The notes under the pieces are model-generated. The model saw nothing but the letters and a program-made list of their open reading frames with translations, did no database searches and was not told the origin of the DNA. A stretch of DNA of 64,000 nt. Origin: an uncultured Rickettsiales bacterium (GTDB taxonomy: Bacteria; Pseudomonadota; Alphaproteobacteria; RF32; CAG-239). The stretch is taken from NCBI GenBank assembly GCA_900551865.1, contig URXV01000008.1, forward strand, positions 1 through 64,000, in the 5' to 3' direction. The position numbers and the translations under genes were made by a program. Numbering within the stretch: the stretch's first letter is position 1; every line of letters begins with the position of its first letter. This document shows, piece after piece, positions 61,870 to 64,000 of the stretch.

Positions 61870-62563
61870 ACCTTCTCTCCCTTTGATTGAATTTATTAAT
61901 AATGTCCCAAAGCTCGTCTTTGCCAAAGTCAGGCCATAAAGTGTTTGTAAAAAACAACTCTGTATATGCTGACTGCCAGAGCAGATAATTGCTGATCCTT
62001 TGCTCTCCACTGGTTCTGATTAAAACGTCCGGATCCGGAATTTCTTTTGTATACAATTCTTCGGAAAAGACGTCTTGTGTAATTTGGCTGATGTCCATGC
62101 TCCCTTCTTTTACTTTTGCGGCGATTTTTTTGACCGCAGACAAAATTTCCTGCCGCGAACCGTAAGACAGGGCTATGCATAATGTCAGGTCTGTATTCTT
62201 CTCGGATTCTTTTTCAAGAAAAGTCATCTTTGCCTGAATGCTGTCGGACAGCATATATCTTTCTCCGATGAAAACAATGCGGACATTATTATCCATGATT
62301 TCTTTCAACTCTTTATCCAGATATTCGTTCAACAGCTGCATCAAGGCATCGACTTCATCTTTGGAACGTTGCCAGTTTTCTGTGGAAAAAGCGTACAATG
62401 TCAAATATTTTACGCCGGACTCTTTCATTGCTCGGGTAATTTTAACAACGTTTTCCGCTCCTTTTTTATGCCCAAAAGTTCTGGGCATCCCTCTCTTTTT
62501 TGCCCAGCGGCCGTTGCCGTCCATGATAATGGCAATATGCCTGCATGTATTATTGGTATCCAT
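61856..62563 (-). CDS. uppS: Undecaprenyl diphosphate synthase
   Basis: Makes the C55 carrier lipid for peptidoglycan and O-antigen. The 235-residue product has IIMDGNGRWAKKRGMPR with the catalytic Asp, YLTLYAFSTENWQRS, LCIALSYGSRQEI, and PDVLIRTSGEQRISNYLLWQSAYTE. Length and motifs are standard. It lies 6 bases after frr. Confidence 0.96.
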   Translation of the reverse strand: MDTNNTCRHIAIIMDGNGRWAKKRGMPRTFGHKKGAENVVKITRAMKESGVKYLTLYAFSTENWQRSKDEVDALMQLLNEYLDKELKEIMDNNVRIVFIGERYMLSDSIQAKMTFLEKESEKNTDLTLCIALSYGSRQEILSAVKKIAAKVKEGSMDISQITQDVFSEELYTKEIPDPDVLIRTSGEQRISNYLLWQSAYTELFFTNTLWPDFGKDELWDIINKFNQRERRYGKN

Positions 62564-62569
62564 CGTTAT

Positions 62570-63133
62570 TTAGACTTGTAAAATATCTTTTTCTTTTTGA
62601 TCCAGCATATCATCGATTTTTTTGATGGAGTCGTCAGTCAGTTTCTGAATCTCGGTGCCATATCTCTTTTCGTCGTCTTCGGAAATCAAATTGTCTTTTT
62701 TCAACTTTTTTACTTCGTCAAGAGCATCTCTGCGGATATTCCTGATGGCGATTTTATTCTGTTCCGCATATTTTCCGGCAACTTTAACCAGTTCTTTTCT
62801 TCTTTCTTCGGAAAGTGGAGGGATAGGGATACGGATAAGCTGTCCGTCGGATACCGGGTTAAGTCCGAGGTCGGATTCTCTCAAGGCTTTTTCAACGGCT
62901 TTGGCGATTCCCTTGTCCCAGACGCTGACGGAAAGGGTGCGCGCATCCGGAACGCTGACTGTGCCGACTTGGGCTATCGGTGTCGGGGTTCCGTATGCTT
63001 CAACCATAATGTTGTCCAAAAGGCTGGCGTGAGCTCTTCCTGCTCTCAGACCGCCAAAATCATTACGCAATGTTTCCAGTGTCTTTTCCATGCGCTCTGT
63101 CGTATCGGTCTTTATTTCATTAAAATCAGTCAT
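62570..63133 (-). CDS. frr: Ribosome recycling factor
   Basis: Splits the post-termination ribosome with EF-G. The 187-residue product has LRAGRAHASLLDNIMVEAYGTPTPIAQVGTVSVPDART and the three-helix bundle with IPIPPLSEERRKELVKVAGKYAEQNKIAIRNIRRD. It follows pyrH by 16 bases, the usual order. Confidence 0.97.
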   Translation of the reverse strand: MTDFNEIKTDTTERMEKTLETLRNDFGGLRAGRAHASLLDNIMVEAYGTPTPIAQVGTVSVPDARTLSVSVWDKGIAKAVEKALRESDLGLNPVSDGQLIRIPIPPLSEERRKELVKVAGKYAEQNKIAIRNIRRDALDEVKKLKKDNLISEDDEKRYGTEIQKLTDDSIKKIDDMLDQKEKDILQV

Positions 63134-63149
63134 GTTTCCTCGCTTTGTC

Positions 63150-63860
63150 TTATTTTATGATAGTGTAGTTGCCCTTGCTGTTTAATACGTTTGTCAGCGA
63201 ATTTTCATTTTCCTGTTTAAAAACGATAATAGGCAGCTTGTTTTCTCTTGCCATGGATATTGCTGTCATGTCCATAACTTTAAGTTCTTTGGCGATAACA
63301 TCGTCGTAAGAAACTTCCGTATAGCGTTTTGCTTTCGGATTTTTCTTGGGGTCGCTGTCATAAACGCCGTCAACTTGAGTGGCTTTGAATAATGCGTCGC
63401 ATTCGGCTTCCAGAGCACGCAGTGTTGCTCCGGTATCTGTTGTGAAATACGGATTCCCTGTTCCTCCTGCAAAAATAACCACGACACCGTCAGCAAGCAT
63501 CTGTTGTGCGGCTCTGTAAGAATATGTTTCGGCAATTTGCGGTACGCTCAGTCCGGATAAAATCTCGGCGCGGATTCCTTTGCTGTTCAACGCACTTTTC
63601 AAAAACAGGGCATTAATGACTGTTGCCAGCATTCCGGCCTGATCGGCAACCGGGCGGCGGATGATTTCATTTGTATTGTTTACGCCGCGGTAAAAATTCC
63701 CTCCGCCGATAACGATGCAGAGTTCAAGACCCGTATTGCGAATATTGCGTATGCTTTCCGAAACAGTGTTTAGAACATTTTCGTCAATGCCGAACGGTTG
63801 GTCGCCCATCAAGCCTTCGCCGGAAAGTTTCAAAAGAATTCTTTTAAATTTTTTTTTCAT
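63150..63860 (-). CDS. pyrH: UMP kinase
   Basis: Phosphorylates UMP to UDP and is a sensor of pyrimidine supply. The 236-residue product has ILLKLSGEGLMGDQPFGID, VIGGGNFYRG, and FAGGTGNPYFTTDT. Start at 63860 with GGGGAG upstream. It heads the envelope operon; tsf and rpsB, which often precede it, would lie beyond the window if present. Confidence 0.97.
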   Translation of the reverse strand: MKKKFKRILLKLSGEGLMGDQPFGIDENVLNTVSESIRNIRNTGLELCIVIGGGNFYRGVNNTNEIIRRPVADQAGMLATVINALFLKSALNSKGIRAEILSGLSVPQIAETYSYRAAQQMLADGVVVIFAGGTGNPYFTTDTGATLRALEAECDALFKATQVDGVYDSDPKKNPKAKRYTEVSYDDVIAKELKVMDMTAISMARENKLPIIVFKQENENSLTNVLNSKGNYTIIK

Positions 63861-64000
63861 AATCTCCCCATGATGCAATGTTTGGTATCATATTAAACAA
63901 TTAAATCGCTTTGTCATTATTTTTTTATTCCTAATATACAAAAAGATAAAATATTCATAAGATTGCAAAAATACTCACCGGACTATAAAATAAGTTGAAA
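63861..64000 (-). promoter_or_regulatory. AT-rich leader region of the pyrH operon
   Basis: 140 bases upstream of pyrH, very AT-rich, with no gene on either strand. It should hold the operon promoter; a TAATAT-like -10 is seen near 63890, but I cannot fix a -35 box with confidence. Confidence 0.3.

Noticed and set aside
1..64000. CRISPR array, IS element or prophage
   Set aside because: No regularly spaced repeats, transposase, integrase or phage structural gene was seen on reading both strands.

Overview
The window looks like a chromosomal segment of a moderately AT-rich, Gram-negative alphaproteobacterium. The evidence is the gene order lpxC-bamD-recN, an RpoH-type sigma factor, a DUF6476-like gene divergent from an RluD-type synthase, a family-4-like uracil-DNA glycosylase of the alphaproteobacterial kind, and the block pyrH-frr-uppS-cdsA-rseP-bamA-lpxD-fabZ. 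Lipid A, BAM, Tol and TolC genes show a full outer membrane. I see no transposase, integrase, rRNA or CRISPR array. The type IVb pilin-like gene and the style of the cell-envelope genes would fit an uncultured host- or gut-associated lineage, but that is inference.

Layout. 0-2.6 kb: tolQ-tolR-tolA (minus), convergent with the tail of an unknown gene. 2.6-5.7 kb: a small membrane protein, two secreted proteins that look like tandem paralogues, and a uracil-DNA glycosylase. 5.7-10 kb: a TPR protein, glmM and an outer-membrane beta-barrel. 10-13.7 kb: RNase P RNA, then lpxC-bamD-recN (plus). 13.9-18.1 kb: a LOG-family protein, tgt, a J-domain/SH3 membrane protein and a MinD-like ATPase without the usual P-loop lysines (minus). 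18.2-20.4 kb: a solute-binding-like protein, a GST and a lipoprotein. 20.5-26.2 kb: a tripartite RND efflux operon. 26.3-28.3 kb: rpoH and an RluD-type synthase.

28.4-36.4 kb is the main accessory-looking block. Seven plus-strand genes run in close succession and include an orphan VirD4/TraG-type coupling ATPase. It sits among unrecognised proteins: two share a duplicated membrane module, and one of these carries a possible degenerate NERD-like domain. No relaxase or VirB genes are present in the window.

36.4-43.4 kb: ligA with a divergent, attenuator-like leader in front of an acetyltransferase-like gene; infC, apparently starting at ATA; a strongly structured candidate RNA next to an orphan type IVb pilin-like gene; class II aldolase; tRNA-Ser(GCT). 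43.5-51 kb: a TerB-like protein, an unknown protein, a lipoprotein in a sparse region, glgP and tolC.

51.1-56.1 kb: one tightly overlapping minus-strand operon, sufS-sufT-sufE-sucC-like-sucD-like-comF. The SucCD pair lacks the catalytic histidine, its partner glutamate and several glycine loops, so it is unlikely to be a working succinyl-CoA synthetase. 56.1-64 kb: the envelope and translation operon pyrH to fabZ.

The three regions most worth following are the coupling-ATPase island (28.4-36.4 kb), the degenerate SucCD pair inside a SUF operon (51.9-54 kb), and the structured RNA next to the pilin-like gene (40.57-40.75 kb).
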